Source: Bacteroides sp. CAG:770
Lineage (GTDB): Bacteria; Bacteroidota; Bacteroidia; Bacteroidales; UBA932
Assembly: GCA_000435075.1 (NCBI GenBank)
Contig: FR890670.1
Span: forward strand, 1-38,940
Direction of reading: 5' to 3'
Length of the DNA: 38,940 nt
Below, one piece after another: positions 24,652 through 33,451 of the stretch. The position numbers and the translations under genes are program-made. Under the pieces are notes generated by a model. The model was given only the letters and a program-made list of their open reading frames with translations, was not told the origin of the DNA and did no database searches. Position 1 is the stretch's first letter; each line of letters opens with the position of its first letter.

Positions 24652-27096
24652 ATGTCAGGATTTATTGGCAAAATACGTGAGTTTTCGCAGACTCATCATG
24701 TGGTTTTGAGAAAGACGGCCGGTGTGCTGCTCGGATTGTTTACAATGCTGGCATTCATCGGTTGTGTTTCTTATCTGTTTACGTGGAAACAGGACCAGAG
24801 CCTGCTTCTGGACCCGGCGCTCCTTTTGGACAAGGATTGTGTCGTGGCCAACCTGGGAGGCAAGCTGGGTCTGAAACTTTCAGGACTTCTGGTGGCCGAC
24901 TGTTTCGGCTTGGGAGCCCTGGCTGTAGTTCTTGCATTCGGAATAATCTCGGTGAGACTTTTCTTCGGCGAAAGGAGGTTTTCCGTCCTCAAGTCAGTTC
25001 TGCTGGCATTGACAGGAGCGATGCTTCTTTCTTTCGTGCTTGCCTATATTTCAGACATCGTGGGGGCTACGATGGTTTTCGGCGGCGGTCTGGGCGGCGA
25101 ATATGGCGCTCAGGCGATTTTGTGGATTGAAGGTATGGTAGGAAAGACGGTAGCGTTCTTTTTCCTGCTTGCTCTTTGTGCAGCATGGGCATATTTCTCC
25201 AGCGACAAATTCTCCGCGTGGTTCCTGAAAATCGGAGACAAGGCTGAAAAGAAGGAACCGAAGCCGGTACGGACTTTCAATTTCATGGAGAAGAAAAAGA
25301 CTGAGACTGATGTCCGGAATCAGGAACCTGCCCCTGCCGGAACTCCTGCTGCAGAGCCTGTCAATGAACCTGTCAATGAGCCTGCGCCTGTCGAGAAGCC
25401 TGTCAATGAAGTTGCTGCTCCTGTCAATGAAACTGAACCGGTGAATACGGCCGCCCAGTCAGGCGGTCCCGATGATATAGACATGGAAGTGGAAGACGGT
25501 GGAGGAGAATTGTCCACGGACGTGGTGAAGGATTTGCCGCGTATCGATGTAAGGGACGAACTGCCTAAGTATCAGTTCCCTACGCTGAACATCCTGCATG
25601 ACTATGCAGACAGGGTACACAACGTTTCCTCTGAGGAACTCAAGCGAAACAATTTCAAAATCCGCGCTACACTTCAGACATACAAGATCGGAGTCGAGGA
25701 TGTGAAGGCGGTAGTCGGACCTACAGTTACATTGTATAAGGTTTATCCGTCACAGGGCGTAAGGATACAGTCCATCATAAATCTCGACAAGGAGATAGCC
25801 ATGACATTGGGTACCAACAGGATACGTATGGTGACCCTTGTGGATTCCATCGGTATAGAGGTGCCTAACGATACTCCTTCCGTAGTGCCTCTCAAGGCGC
25901 TTCTGAACAGTGACGCCTTCAGGAACAGCAAGGCCGAGCTGCCTGTGGCCATCGGATATACCATTACCAGAGAAGTGAAGGTGTTTGACCTTACGGATGC
26001 ACCTCATCTTCTGGTTGCAGGTGCTACGAAGCAGGGTAAGTCGGTGGGCCTCAATGTCTTGATTGCATCCCTGCTGTATGCGAAGCATCCTTCAGAACTG
26101 AAGTTCGTATTCGTGGACCCTAAGAGCGTGGAGTTCACTGCATATTCACACCTCCTTCACCATTATCTGGCAGTACTTCCGGATTCAGGAGATGCTGAGG
26201 AGGAGCGCAACAATGCCATCGTGACCAAGGCTCCTGCTGCGGAGAAGGTCCTCAAGTCTCTCTGCGTGGAAATGGATGACAGATATGAGCTCCTTAACAA
26301 GGCCGGAGTGAACAACGTCGTGCTTTACAACAACAAGTACCGCGACAGGAAACTTCTTCCTACAGCCGGACACCGATATCTTCCATATCTTGTCACCATC
26401 ATCGATGAGTATGCGGACCTGACGATGTCGGCCGGCGCTACCGGAGATGCCAAGAACATGGCGAGGAGCATCACGACTTCCATCATCCGACTTGCACAGA
26501 AGGGCCGTGCGGCGGGAATCCATGTGGTCATCGCCACACAGAGACCTTCCGTGGACATTATTACCGGTGTCATCAGGGCCAACTTCCCGACACGAATCGC
26601 GTTCAGGGTCATTTCCAATACTGATTCGAAGATTATCCTCGATTCTGTCGGCGCAGAAAAGCTTGTGGGTAAGGGTGATATGCTCTACTATGCAGGTGTT
26701 TCCACCGAGCGTGTGCAGTGTGCTTTCATTGACAATGACGAGGTCAATGCCATTGCGCGTTTCATCGGAGACGAGCAGGGTTATCAGAAGAGTTATAATA
26801 CCCCATATTATCTTCCTGAGCCGGAAGAGAAGGCAGAAGGAAGTGCGGGTTCTCTCAATGTCAATGAGATGGACGAGTATTTCGAAGAGGCTGCCCGTCT
26901 GGTCGTTTCAAGCCAGAAGGGTTCCACTTCGGATATCCAGCGCCGTATCGGCATGGGTTATGCAAGAGCGGGAAGAGTTATGGACCAGCTGGAGGCAGCC
27001 GGAATTGTCGGCCCTCAGGAAGGTTCCAAGCCACGTCAGGTTCTGATAGGTGACCTTGATGAACTTGATTTGCGCTTGAAGGAACTGCGTGTATAA
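24652..27096 (+). CDS. ftsK: DNA translocase FtsK
   Basis: FtsK anchors at the division septum and pumps the chromosome terminus into daughter cells. The 814-residue protein has about four N-terminal membrane segments (roughly residues 20-45, 80-105, 115-140 and 160-185). A Pro/Val/Asn/Glu-rich linker follows (about 220-270), then the motor and a C-terminal winged-helix gamma domain. Walker A is GATKQGKS (457-464) and Walker B includes IIDEYAD (Asp585, Glu586). The gamma domain contains DIQRRIGMGYARAGRVMDQL. The linker carries PVNE units, all encoded with GTCAATG. The next gene starts 20 bp after the stop. Identity is secure; the DNA sequence it reads for polarity (the KOPS equivalent) is not known here. 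Confidence 0.95.
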   Translation: MSGFIGKIREFSQTHHVVLRKTAGVLLGLFTMLAFIGCVSYLFTWKQDQSLLLDPALLLDKDCVVANLGGKLGLKLSGLLVADCFGLGALAVVLAFGIISVRLFFGERRFSVLKSVLLALTGAMLLSFVLAYISDIVGATMVFGGGLGGEYGAQAILWIEGMVGKTVAFFFLLALCAAWAYFSSDKFSAWFLKIGDKAEKKEPKPVRTFNFMEKKKTETDVRNQEPAPAGTPAAEPVNEPVNEPAPVEKPVNEVAAPVNETEPVNTAAQSGGPDDIDMEVEDGGGELSTDVVKDLPRIDVRDELPKYQFPTLNILHDYADRVHNVSSEELKRNNFKIRATLQTYKIGVEDVKAVVGPTVTLYKVYPSQGVRIQSIINLDKEIAMTLGTNRIRMVTLVDSIGIEVPNDTPSVVPLKALLNSDAFRNSKAELPVAIGYTITREVKVFDLTDAPHLLVAGATKQGKSVGLNVLIASLLYAKHPSELKFVFVDPKSVEFTAYSHLLHHYLAVLPDSGDAEEERNNAIVTKAPAAEKVLKSLCVEMDDRYELLNKAGVNNVVLYNNKYRDRKLLPTAGHRYLPYLVTIIDEYADLTMSAGATGDAKNMARSITTSIIRLAQKGRAAGIHVVIATQRPSVDIITGVIRANFPTRIAFRVISNTDSKIILDSVGAEKLVGKGDMLYYAGVSTERVQCAFIDNDEVNAIARFIGDEQGYQKSYNTPYYLPEPEEKAEGSAGSLNVNEMDEYFEEAARLVVSSQKGSTSDIQRRIGMGYARAGRVMDQLEAAGIVGPQEGSKPRQVLIGDLDELDLRLKELRV
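25357..25443 (+). repeat. PVNE coding repeat in the FtsK linker
   Basis: The 11-mer CTGTCAATGAA occurs at about 25358, 25370 (last base G), 25400 and 25421. It encodes P-V-N-E units within PVNEPVNEPAP, KPVNEV and PVNET; a further PVN unit at 25438 uses GTG instead. All four full copies use the same Val (GTC) and Asn (AAT) codons and so recreate the window-wide GTCAATG word. Confidence 0.8.
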
Positions 27097-27115
27097 TCTT
27101 CTATATCGAATCGGA

Positions 27116-27751
27116 ATGACGGCATTCAAGAATATAATTTGTTGTCTCGCGGCAACATTGACCTTTATATCTGTATCTGCGCAGTCTGTGCAGGACAGGT
27201 TCGTATCTGCGGCGAAGAATCATTGCGTCGAGTTCTCATATTCCTTCGTCATGCATGCATCCGCCCCGGTTTCCGGAAACGGGACGGCAAAGGTGCAGGG
27301 GGAGTGTTTCTCTGTCGATGGCAACGGGATGAAGGTTATGTGTGACGGAAGGACCCGCTGGATTGTGGATGAGAAGGCTCGCGAGGTCGTCGTGGAATCC
27401 GTGACCGGAGATGAGGAATCGCTCATGGTGGATCCTGCGTTGATAGTCAAGGACTTGAATGCACATTTCAAGACTGTTTCCAGTTCTGCGGTCATGGAGA
27501 AGGGACAGCAGCTTGTCAATGTCCAGTTCGCTCCGCGTTCATCCTCAGCGGGCATTTCTTCGATGACGATATGGTTCTCCGAAAAGAATCATAACCGGCC
27601 TGTCATAGCTAAGGCCTCACTGAAAATGAAAGACGGCACAGTGACCGATTTCACTGTATCGTCAATGTCTTTTGCGCCTCTGTCAAGCCTGTCACAGTAT
27701 GTGTTCCCGACATCGGGACTGGATTCTTCATGGGTGGTAACCGAGTTGTAA
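27116..27751 (+). CDS. lolA: LolA-like outer-membrane lipoprotein carrier protein
   Basis: Proteins of this family ferry lipoproteins across the periplasm. The 211-residue product begins with a Sec signal (MTAFKNIICCLAATLTF, cut near SAQ). It then has the single beta-barrel-like LolA fold, with CVEFSYSFVMHA, GNGTAKVQGECFSVDGNGM, CDGRTRWIVDEKAREVVVE and a NRPVIAKASLKMKDG strand near the C-terminus. An ATG at 27089 overlapping ftsK is also in frame, but it would place extra residues before the signal peptide, so 27116 is preferred. An ftsK-lolA order is common in Bacteroidetes. It converges on apbE 32 bp away with only a short GTAAAT/ATTTAC hairpin between them. The family fits well, though sequence conservation in LolA proteins is low. 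Confidence 0.75.
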   Translation: MTAFKNIICCLAATLTFISVSAQSVQDRFVSAAKNHCVEFSYSFVMHASAPVSGNGTAKVQGECFSVDGNGMKVMCDGRTRWIVDEKAREVVVESVTGDEESLMVDPALIVKDLNAHFKTVSSSAVMEKGQQLVNVQFAPRSSSAGISSMTIWFSEKNHNRPVIAKASLKMKDGTVTDFTVSSMSFAPLSSLSQYVFPTSGLDSSWVVTEL

Positions 27752-27783
27752 TCTGCCGAGTGCTTCCGTAAATAGGATTTACT

Positions 27784-28884
27784 TTATTTTACCAGACTGA
27801 AGTTGTCTGAAGCCCACTCATGCATATTGCCTTTGTCATCTGAATAGATCAGGTAGCCGGCGATGTCGTCAGGGTTAGCCTCGATAAACTCCCTGGCCTT
27901 GTCCGTACCGATTACCATGCAGTATGTCGCATATGCGTCGGCGTCTGTTGCATTCTTTGCTACTATGGTGGCACTCAGGAGGTTATGCATGACAGGGTAT
28001 CCTGTACGCGGGTCTATCGTGTGCGCATATTTCTTGCCGTCCTTCGTGTAGAATTTGCGGTAGTTGCCGGATGTGACTATTCCGCATGGCGCTCCGTCTG
28101 ATTGCCAGACTCCGTCAATGTCGGCCCCGGGGTTGTTGTTTCCGTCGAATGGCCTGTCCACTCCGACTTTCCATGGCTTGCCGTCAGGATTAACGCCGTC
28201 GCAATAGATTTCCCCTATATCCACAAGCATGTCCTTGACACCGAGATTGTAAAGGTATCCGGCTACGACATCGCAGCTGTATCCCTGTGCAATGGCATTG
28301 AAATTAAGTTTTGCCGGTACGGGTTCCGCTTCAGCGGCTTTTACACTGTCATTGAGAACAGAAGTGGATGAAACCAGTCCGTCAGGTCCGGCGGCTTCGC
28401 GGATATTACGTACAAGTCTGTCCATTCCGCAGTGGCCCAAAACTGCATTGACCTTGTCCTCTGAAGGCAGCGAATCGCGTGTGAAACCGAATCCCCACAC
28501 GTCGAAAATAGGGGCGGAAGAGCAGTCGAGCGCGCCGCCGGTCTCATCGAAATAATCGTATGCACGGGCGCAGACATCATCGAACAAGTCATTGACAGAA
28601 ACCTTTTTGCCGGCATTGAACCTGCTCAGGACAGAGCCCTTGTTGTAGCCCGAAAGGGTAGTGTCAATGTCATTGAGGATGGAGTCAATGGCAGTCTTTA
28701 TGGCCTCCGGCCTCATCCGGATCATGCCTTCAGTGCCGTTCATGTTCAGTTTTACGCTGTATGTGCCGCCTTGCGCATATCCTTGAATGACAATGTATCT
28801 GTCGTGCCGGCCGCAAGAAAAAGTGAGCATTGCGGATAAAATCAATGCTACGGTAGATTGTAGTAACTTTTTATTCAATTTCAT
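27784..28884 (-). CDS. apbE: FAD:protein FMN transferase (ApbE lipoprotein)
   Basis: ApbE attaches FMN from FAD to Thr residues of respiratory proteins such as the NQR and RNF subunits, which fits an anaerobe using a sodium-pumping chain. The 366-residue product has a lipoprotein signal (ALILSAMLTFSC) and is exported. Key blocks are GGALDCSSAPIFDVWGFG, FNAIAQGYSCDVVAGYL, LVDIGEIYCDG, GIVTSGNYRKFY and HTIDPRTGYPV, the last with the Mg-binding Asp and Thr region. Length is near the family norm. It is transcribed away from the FISUMP-domain gene across a 100-bp divergent region. Confidence 0.92.
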   Translation of the reverse strand: MKLNKKLLQSTVALILSAMLTFSCGRHDRYIVIQGYAQGGTYSVKLNMNGTEGMIRMRPEAIKTAIDSILNDIDTTLSGYNKGSVLSRFNAGKKVSVNDLFDDVCARAYDYFDETGGALDCSSAPIFDVWGFGFTRDSLPSEDKVNAVLGHCGMDRLVRNIREAAGPDGLVSSTSVLNDSVKAAEAEPVPAKLNFNAIAQGYSCDVVAGYLYNLGVKDMLVDIGEIYCDGVNPDGKPWKVGVDRPFDGNNNPGADIDGVWQSDGAPCGIVTSGNYRKFYTKDGKKYAHTIDPRTGYPVMHNLLSATIVAKNATDADAYATYCMVIGTDKAREFIEANPDDIAGYLIYSDDKGNMHEWASDNFSLVK

Positions 28885-28984
28885 TTGTTTTTATCTTTTC
28901 TGCCGGATTGTCTTTTTCGGCAAAGTATTTGTACAAATGTACGCGTTTTTCAAGATAAAATGCGATATTTGCATAATACAGTTA
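28885..28984. promoter_or_regulatory. Divergent promoter region between apbE and the FISUMP lipoprotein gene
   Basis: This 100-bp AT-rich spacer holds a perfect 10-bp palindrome, TTTGTACAAA (28928-28937), and a GATATTTG box about 20 bp before the rightward ATG. The box is one base off the -7 consensus. The palindrome could be an operator for either gene; nothing else supports this. Confidence 0.4.
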
Positions 28985-30007
28985 ATGAAAATGAATTATA
29001 AGAAGTTTGTAATCATGGCCGCAGCTGTTTTGGCGGCTGTTTCTTTGCCATCATGCAAAAAGGATAAAGGTGGTACTACCACATCATATGCTGAATTTTC
29101 CGGTACTTTGAAATTTAACGTTCCGTCATTTGTCGGCAAGGGGGAGTCTTTGACTGTAACTCCTCGTGGACTTGAGAAGGAGAGTGTCAATGTCGGTTAT
29201 TATTGGACGGCTTCACCTCTTTACGAGAAGAAAGATACTACCAAGACACAGGACGATCCCGCATCCGCTACCGGCGCTTATAAGCTGAATATCAAGGATA
29301 CCCTTTGTACTGTGACACTTACATGCAATGCGTTTGCAAAGGGATATTATACGAAGACATATTCTTCATACATCACTATTGTGGATCCGTCATTCGGACA
29401 GTCATTGACGAAAGACGGGGTAAGTGAGGAAGATTTGAATATTACAGATGCCCGCGACGGCAAGAAATATTATTATCGCAAGATCGGAAACCGCGACTGG
29501 TTCCTGAGGAATGTGGCATATGGGGAAAAGGGAGAGTCATTCCTGGGATGCCCTGTGATGGATGACGTGATAGGCCGTTATTATACATGGAATGATGCCC
29601 AGACAGTCTGTCCTTCAGGCTGGAGAGTCCCTTCGGATTCTGACTGGCTTGATCTGGCGGCCGCAGGCGGATATGCGGGCGAAAAGGCAGACGAGAGCTA
29701 TATCGGAATAGCCGGAGCGCTTATGGTCGATGCCTACTTCAACTCTGAGAAGATGTGGGAGTACTGGCCGGCAGTGAAGATTACTAACAAGACCGGTTTC
29801 TGCGCCATCCCTTCCGGTTATGGAAATCTTGCTTCCGAGAATGTGTTCACAGGCGGAATGGAGTATGCAGTTTATTGGAGCTCAGAATCATACGATGATT
29901 ATGGAGTCTATAGGATGATAAATATGAATAAACCTGACTTCATGCGTGAAGGCATAAACAAGGACAATTTCCTTGCTTCAGTGCGTTGCGTCAGGGATGC
30001 CGAGTAA
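28985..30007 (+). CDS. Lipoprotein with a FISUMP (Fibrobacter major paralogous) domain
   Basis: The 340-residue product starts MKMNYKKFVIMAAAV and has the lipobox LPSC near residue 22, so it is a probable surface or periplasmic lipoprotein. Residues about 30-140 form a beta-rich region with no recognised name. The C-terminal part (about 150-340) is the FISUMP-type domain: DARDGKKYYYRKIGNRDWF, RYYTWNDAQTVCPSGWRVPS, GFCAIPSGYG, YWSSESYDD and a final ASVRCVRD. The domain is widespread in Bacteroidetes surface proteins and has no established activity. The frame opens further upstream into the apbE promoter region, but the lipobox fixes the start at 28985 or 28991. Confidence 0.8.
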   Translation: MKMNYKKFVIMAAAVLAAVSLPSCKKDKGGTTTSYAEFSGTLKFNVPSFVGKGESLTVTPRGLEKESVNVGYYWTASPLYEKKDTTKTQDDPASATGAYKLNIKDTLCTVTLTCNAFAKGYYTKTYSSYITIVDPSFGQSLTKDGVSEEDLNITDARDGKKYYYRKIGNRDWFLRNVAYGEKGESFLGCPVMDDVIGRYYTWNDAQTVCPSGWRVPSDSDWLDLAAAGGYAGEKADESYIGIAGALMVDAYFNSEKMWEYWPAVKITNKTGFCAIPSGYGNLASENVFTGGMEYAVYWSSESYDDYGVYRMINMNKPDFMREGINKDNFLASVRCVRDAE

Positions 30008-30030
30008 TAATAACTAAAATTTTATTTGCC

Positions 30031-30621
30031 ATGAAGAAAGGTTTTTTTTCTATCGTTGTCGTGGCCGTAGTCGCTTTGGGACTTTTCGGCTGGTTCAAGT
30101 CAAATTATAACGGCATGGTCGAGGGCGAAGAGGGTGTGAAGGCTGCATGGTCTCAGGTTGAAAATGTTTATCAGCGCCGTTCTGACCTTATTCCTAACCT
30201 TGTTGCAACCGTAAAAGGTTATGCAGAGCATGAAAGCGGTACACTTGAGGCTGTCGTAGAGGCAAGGGCAAAAGCAACCCAGGTTACTGTGGATCCTGAC
30301 AAACTTACAGAGGAAAGCATTGCAAAGTTCCAGTCTGCCCAGGGTGAACTCGGAAGCGCAGTAGGACGTCTTCTCATGTCAGTGGAGGCTTATCCTGACC
30401 TCAAGGCAAATCAGAATTTCCTTGAACTTCAGGCTCAGCTCGAGGGCACTGAGAACAGGATTACCACAGAGCGCATGAAATACAATGAGTCAGCGCAGTC
30501 ATACAACACAATGATCAGACGTTTCCCTCAGAACATCATCGCATCTATCTTCAGTTTCAACGCCAAGGGTTATTTCAAGGCTTCTGAAGGCGCTGAGAAT
30601 GCTCCTAAGGTTGAATTCTAG
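30031..30621 (+). CDS. lemA: LemA family protein
   Basis: The 196-residue protein has one N-terminal membrane segment (FFSIVVVAVVALGLFGWF). A long helical domain typical of LemA follows: VKAAWSQVENVYQRRSDLIPNL, YAEHESGTLEAVVEARAKA, LMSVEAYPDLKANQNF and TERMKYNESAQSYNTMI. The family is common but its biochemical role is not settled. The TPM-domain gene follows 11 bp downstream, the usual partner, pointing to a shared envelope function. Codon use is strongly biased and no CATTGAC word occurs. The frame is open upstream to 29986, but the membrane segment and spacing favour the ATG at 30031. Confidence 0.92.
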   Translation: MKKGFFSIVVVAVVALGLFGWFKSNYNGMVEGEEGVKAAWSQVENVYQRRSDLIPNLVATVKGYAEHESGTLEAVVEARAKATQVTVDPDKLTEESIAKFQSAQGELGSAVGRLLMSVEAYPDLKANQNFLELQAQLEGTENRITTERMKYNESAQSYNTMIRRFPQNIIASIFSFNAKGYFKASEGAENAPKVEF

Positions 30622-30632
30622 TCCGTATTCAT

Positions 30633-31409
30633 ATGAATATCAGACGATTTGCTATAGTTGCACTGCTGCTGACCGTCCTTTCGGCAGCAGCAGTTGCTGT
30701 TCCGTCCCGTCCGAATCCGCCGAAACTTGTCAATGACCTCGCGGCGATTTTCTCCGAGAAGCAGGTCAATGAACTTGAGCAGAAGCTGGAGACGTTCAGT
30801 GACACTACTTCCAACCAGATTGCTGTCATCACCGTTGCTGATCTGGAAGGATATGCGCCTGCTGAATATGCCACCAAGATCGGTATTGAATGGGGTATAG
30901 GTTCCAAGGATTTCAATAACGGTATCGTAATTCTCGTGAAGCCCAAGACTCCTGACGCACGTGGAGAGGTTTCCATTCAGATAGGTTACGGACTCGAGGG
31001 TGCAATACCTGACGCATATTGCAAGCGTATCATTGAAAATGACGTCATTCCTCATTTCCGCGAGAATGATTATTATGGCGGTGTCGCTCAGGCAGTTGAT
31101 GTCCTGATGGCTTTGGCCAGCGGTGAGATTACTTACGTTAATGGTGCTGAAGGAGAGGATGAGGATTCCGGTTATGGCGCATTGCTGATAATGGCGGTGG
31201 TTTTGTTTTTTATCTGGCTTTGGGCCAGAAGCAGTATGAAAAAGAGCGGCAAAAATAACAATCACCACAGGGGTGGCGGCTCAGGTTCCGGAGGAGGTTA
31301 TTACCATTCTTCAGGTTCAAGCCGTTCCAGCAGCAGTTCTTCCAGCGGCAGTTCTTTTGATTTCGGTGGAGGCTCATTCGGTGGAGGCGGTGCTTCAGGA
31401 AGCTGGTAG
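30633..31409 (+). CDS. TPM-domain membrane protein (YgcG-like)
   Basis: The 258-residue protein has a signal peptide (IVALLLTVLSAAAVAV). The TPM domain (about 30-160) shows LVNDLAAIFSEKQVNELEQ, NQIAVITVADLEGY, KDFNNGIVILV and IQIGYGLEGAIPDAYCKRI. A single membrane segment follows (about 183-200), then a Gly/Ser-rich, low-complexity tail. TPM domains in plants were linked to photosystem repair and phosphatase activity; the bacterial function is unclear. It is paired with lemA and ends at a strong terminator. Confidence 0.88.
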   Translation: MNIRRFAIVALLLTVLSAAAVAVPSRPNPPKLVNDLAAIFSEKQVNELEQKLETFSDTTSNQIAVITVADLEGYAPAEYATKIGIEWGIGSKDFNNGIVILVKPKTPDARGEVSIQIGYGLEGAIPDAYCKRIIENDVIPHFRENDYYGGVAQAVDVLMALASGEITYVNGAEGEDEDSGYGALLIMAVVLFFIWLWARSSMKKSGKNNNHHRGGGSGSGGGYYHSSGSSRSSSSSSSGSSFDFGGGSFGGGGASGSW

Positions 31410-31429
31410 CAGATATTTGTAAAATAATT

Positions 31430-31474
31430 CGCACCGGGCGCATTGGATTATTCCTCTGCGCCCGGTGCGTTTTT
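31430..31474. terminator. Strong terminator between TPM and serine hydrolase genes
   Basis: CGCACCGGGCGCA (31430-31442) is perfectly complementary to TGCGCCCGGTGCG (31457-31469), with a 14-nt loop and five T residues at 31470-31474. It ends the lemA-TPM unit and probably also the minus-strand operon. Confidence 0.92.
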
Positions 31475-31489
31475 AAGGATTGCTATCTC

Positions 31490-32785
31490 TTATTTATAGA
31501 ACAAATCTCTTGCAGGCAGCTTTGCCGAATACTTTTCACGTAGAGTGCGGAACAGTCCCGCTGTATATCTGGTAAAGCCTGGACCTTTCCAAGTGCTTGT
31601 GTTCGTGACCATTATCCAGCATTCCCCGTCAGGATAATACTTTACGAGCGCGCTTGTGCCTGACAATGTGCCGGTACGAGTCCACTCTCCAGTCGGCTTG
31701 GTGTCATTCCAGCCGAGCGAATAAGTCCGCTCATCGAACCACTCCGTCATGGCATTGACACTGGCCTGGGAAATGACATTGGGGATTTCCGTTTTTCCGT
31801 CGATGGACGCGACGAAACGGGCGAGTTCAGGCGTCGAGCAGACCCATGCGCCGGCACCGGAAAGCGAATGGATGTCACTTCCTCCGTAGCAGCGCTCCAC
31901 CATGTTGCCGCTGTTGTTGAACTCATCTACAAGGCAGGTGTCAGCTCCGTTGTAGTATCGGACCTCATTTTTGCGCTTGTCCTTATAATAATTCTCTGCG
32001 ATGTGCATGTCATAGCATCCTGCAGGCTCGAGCACATTCTTCTGCATGAATTCCTCGTACGGCTGACCCGAAACCTCCTCAATGACCTTGCTCAGAAGGA
32101 GATAACCGAAGTTTGAATAATACTGCGATGTGCCTGGAACGAACCTGAGCCTCCTGCGGAGCATGATTCTCATCAGTTCGGTGTTGTCCGGCGGGGTGTC
32201 CAGATGATTGGTCTGCATGATGGTTCTTGTGGAAAACATCGGATCCCCGCCATAAGACGTGAATCCGCCTTTATGACGGAGAAGGTCCTCGACAGTAATC
32301 TTCTTGTAATTCGGATCCTTCATGACACTGGTGTACGTCGTATCGGTAAGGATTCCCCGAGGTCCGAAAACAGTATCTTTGATGTTCAGTTTGCCCTGGT
32401 CCTGAAGCAGCATTATGCCCGCTGCGGTCAGGAGTTTGGAAACCGAAGCTACCCTGAGTATGTTGGACGGCTGCATCTTCACCTGTTTTTCCTCATCTGC
32501 CCATCCGTAGCCCTTCGCATAGACCAGGGAGTCATTTCTCATGATGGCGAGAGACGCCCCATGCAGCCCCCACTGTCTCATATAAGACTGAATCTTCGTA
32601 TCCAGCCCTGTCAATGCCGAAGTGTCGGAAATTTCATTTGTCAATGCTTCATTGAGCCTGAGCTGGACTCTGCCGTCCGGCAGAACTGCCTCCTCCTTGT
32701 GGGAAGAAGTCAATGAAATACAGAGTCCTACCGCAGCCGCGGCAAGACCTAAAACCAAGATTATACGGAATCCTCTTCTGTTCAT
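31490..32785 (-). CDS. Serine hydrolase of the class C beta-lactamase/DD-peptidase family
   Basis: The 431-residue protein has an N-terminal membrane anchor or signal segment (FRIILVLGLAAAAVGLCISL), so it acts outside the cytoplasm. The catalytic SxxK is SVSK (Ser114-Lys117) in LRVASVSKLLT, and the YxN motif is YSN (223-225) in YYSNFGY. The KTG-like strand reads RTGTLSG near the C-terminus. This set is typical of penicillin-binding-like esterases and peptidases and does not by itself mean beta-lactam resistance. The ATG overlaps the stop of the preceding kinase-like gene by 4 bp. It is the last gene of the six-gene operon, ending before the terminator at 31430-31474. Confidence 0.88.
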   Translation of the reverse strand: MNRRGFRIILVLGLAAAAVGLCISLTSSHKEEAVLPDGRVQLRLNEALTNEISDTSALTGLDTKIQSYMRQWGLHGASLAIMRNDSLVYAKGYGWADEEKQVKMQPSNILRVASVSKLLTAAGIMLLQDQGKLNIKDTVFGPRGILTDTTYTSVMKDPNYKKITVEDLLRHKGGFTSYGGDPMFSTRTIMQTNHLDTPPDNTELMRIMLRRRLRFVPGTSQYYSNFGYLLLSKVIEEVSGQPYEEFMQKNVLEPAGCYDMHIAENYYKDKRKNEVRYYNGADTCLVDEFNNSGNMVERCYGGSDIHSLSGAGAWVCSTPELARFVASIDGKTEIPNVISQASVNAMTEWFDERTYSLGWNDTKPTGEWTRTGTLSGTSALVKYYPDGECWIMVTNTSTWKGPGFTRYTAGLFRTLREKYSAKLPARDLFYK

Positions 32786-33447
32786 TTGCCTGCCTCCTGA
32801 CCATTATCAGAAAGCGGAAGAACGGCATCTTCGGCGAGCAGACCGGATCTCCTGCAGAAATCTATTATCATATCCGCAGTCCCGTCAATGCCAAGAATGG
32901 AAGAGTCAATGCAGAGGTCATAGTTTGAAGCCACGCCCCAGTTGCCGAACGTGAAGTAATTGTAGTAGGTCTCCCTTGTCCTGTCCTTCTTTCTCATCAT
33001 TGACTCGGCCTGCTCTGCGGAAATATTCATCCTGCTGGCTATTCTCTTCAGCCTGACCTCTTCCGGCGCAGTTATGAACACGTCGAGACATGGAAGGTCT
33101 CTCAGGATATAGTCGGAACAGCGCCCTATGAAGATTGCCGAACCTTTTTCCGCGATGGATCTTATGACTTTGCTCTGGATTACGAACAACTGATTGTCAC
33201 TCATATAGTTGTCTGCGGAAACGAATCTCCCGACATCTACAATGAAACTTGACAATGCCATGAGATTGCGCTTCTCGTCGCTTTTTGCGAAGAGGTCTTT
33301 GCTGAATCCGCTTTCCTCGGCTGCCTTTGCAATTAGTTCCTGATCATATACCGGGATGCCGAGTTTCTTGCTGAGTTCCAATGCCACAAGCTTTCCGCCG
33401 CTGCCGAACTGGCGTCCGACGTTTATTATCAGATTATTGTGTCTCAT
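32782..33447 (-). CDS. Cytidylate kinase-like family protein
   Basis: The 221-residue cytoplasmic protein has a P-loop near the N-terminus in INVGRQFGSGGK. Further blocks are LSKKLGIPVYDQELI, SAIFIGRCSDYIL, LDVFITAPEEVRLKRI and NYYTF-like segments (YYNYFTFGNWG). This is the cytidylate-kinase-like AAA family, distinct from the housekeeping Cmk, and its substrate is not established. It lies 4 bp after the MATE gene and overlaps the hydrolase gene, so it is co-transcribed. Whether it phosphorylates a nucleotide here is unproven. Confidence 0.85.
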   Translation of the reverse strand: MRHNNLIINVGRQFGSGGKLVALELSKKLGIPVYDQELIAKAAEESGFSKDLFAKSDEKRNLMALSSFIVDVGRFVSADNYMSDNQLFVIQSKVIRSIAEKGSAIFIGRCSDYILRDLPCLDVFITAPEEVRLKRIASRMNISAEQAESMMRKKDRTRETYYNYFTFGNWGVASNYDLCIDSSILGIDGTADMIIDFCRRSGLLAEDAVLPLSDNGQEAGK

Positions 33448-33451
33448 ATCT

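Noticed and set aside
27768..27782. GTAAAT/ATTTAC hairpin between lolA and apbE as terminator
   Set aside because: The stem is only six A/T-rich pairs with a 3-nt loop and abuts the apbE stop; too weak to call.
28787..28984. Upstream extension of the FISUMP lipoprotein frame
   Set aside because: It runs antisense through the apbE start and would bury the lipobox; it begins at no convincing start codon.
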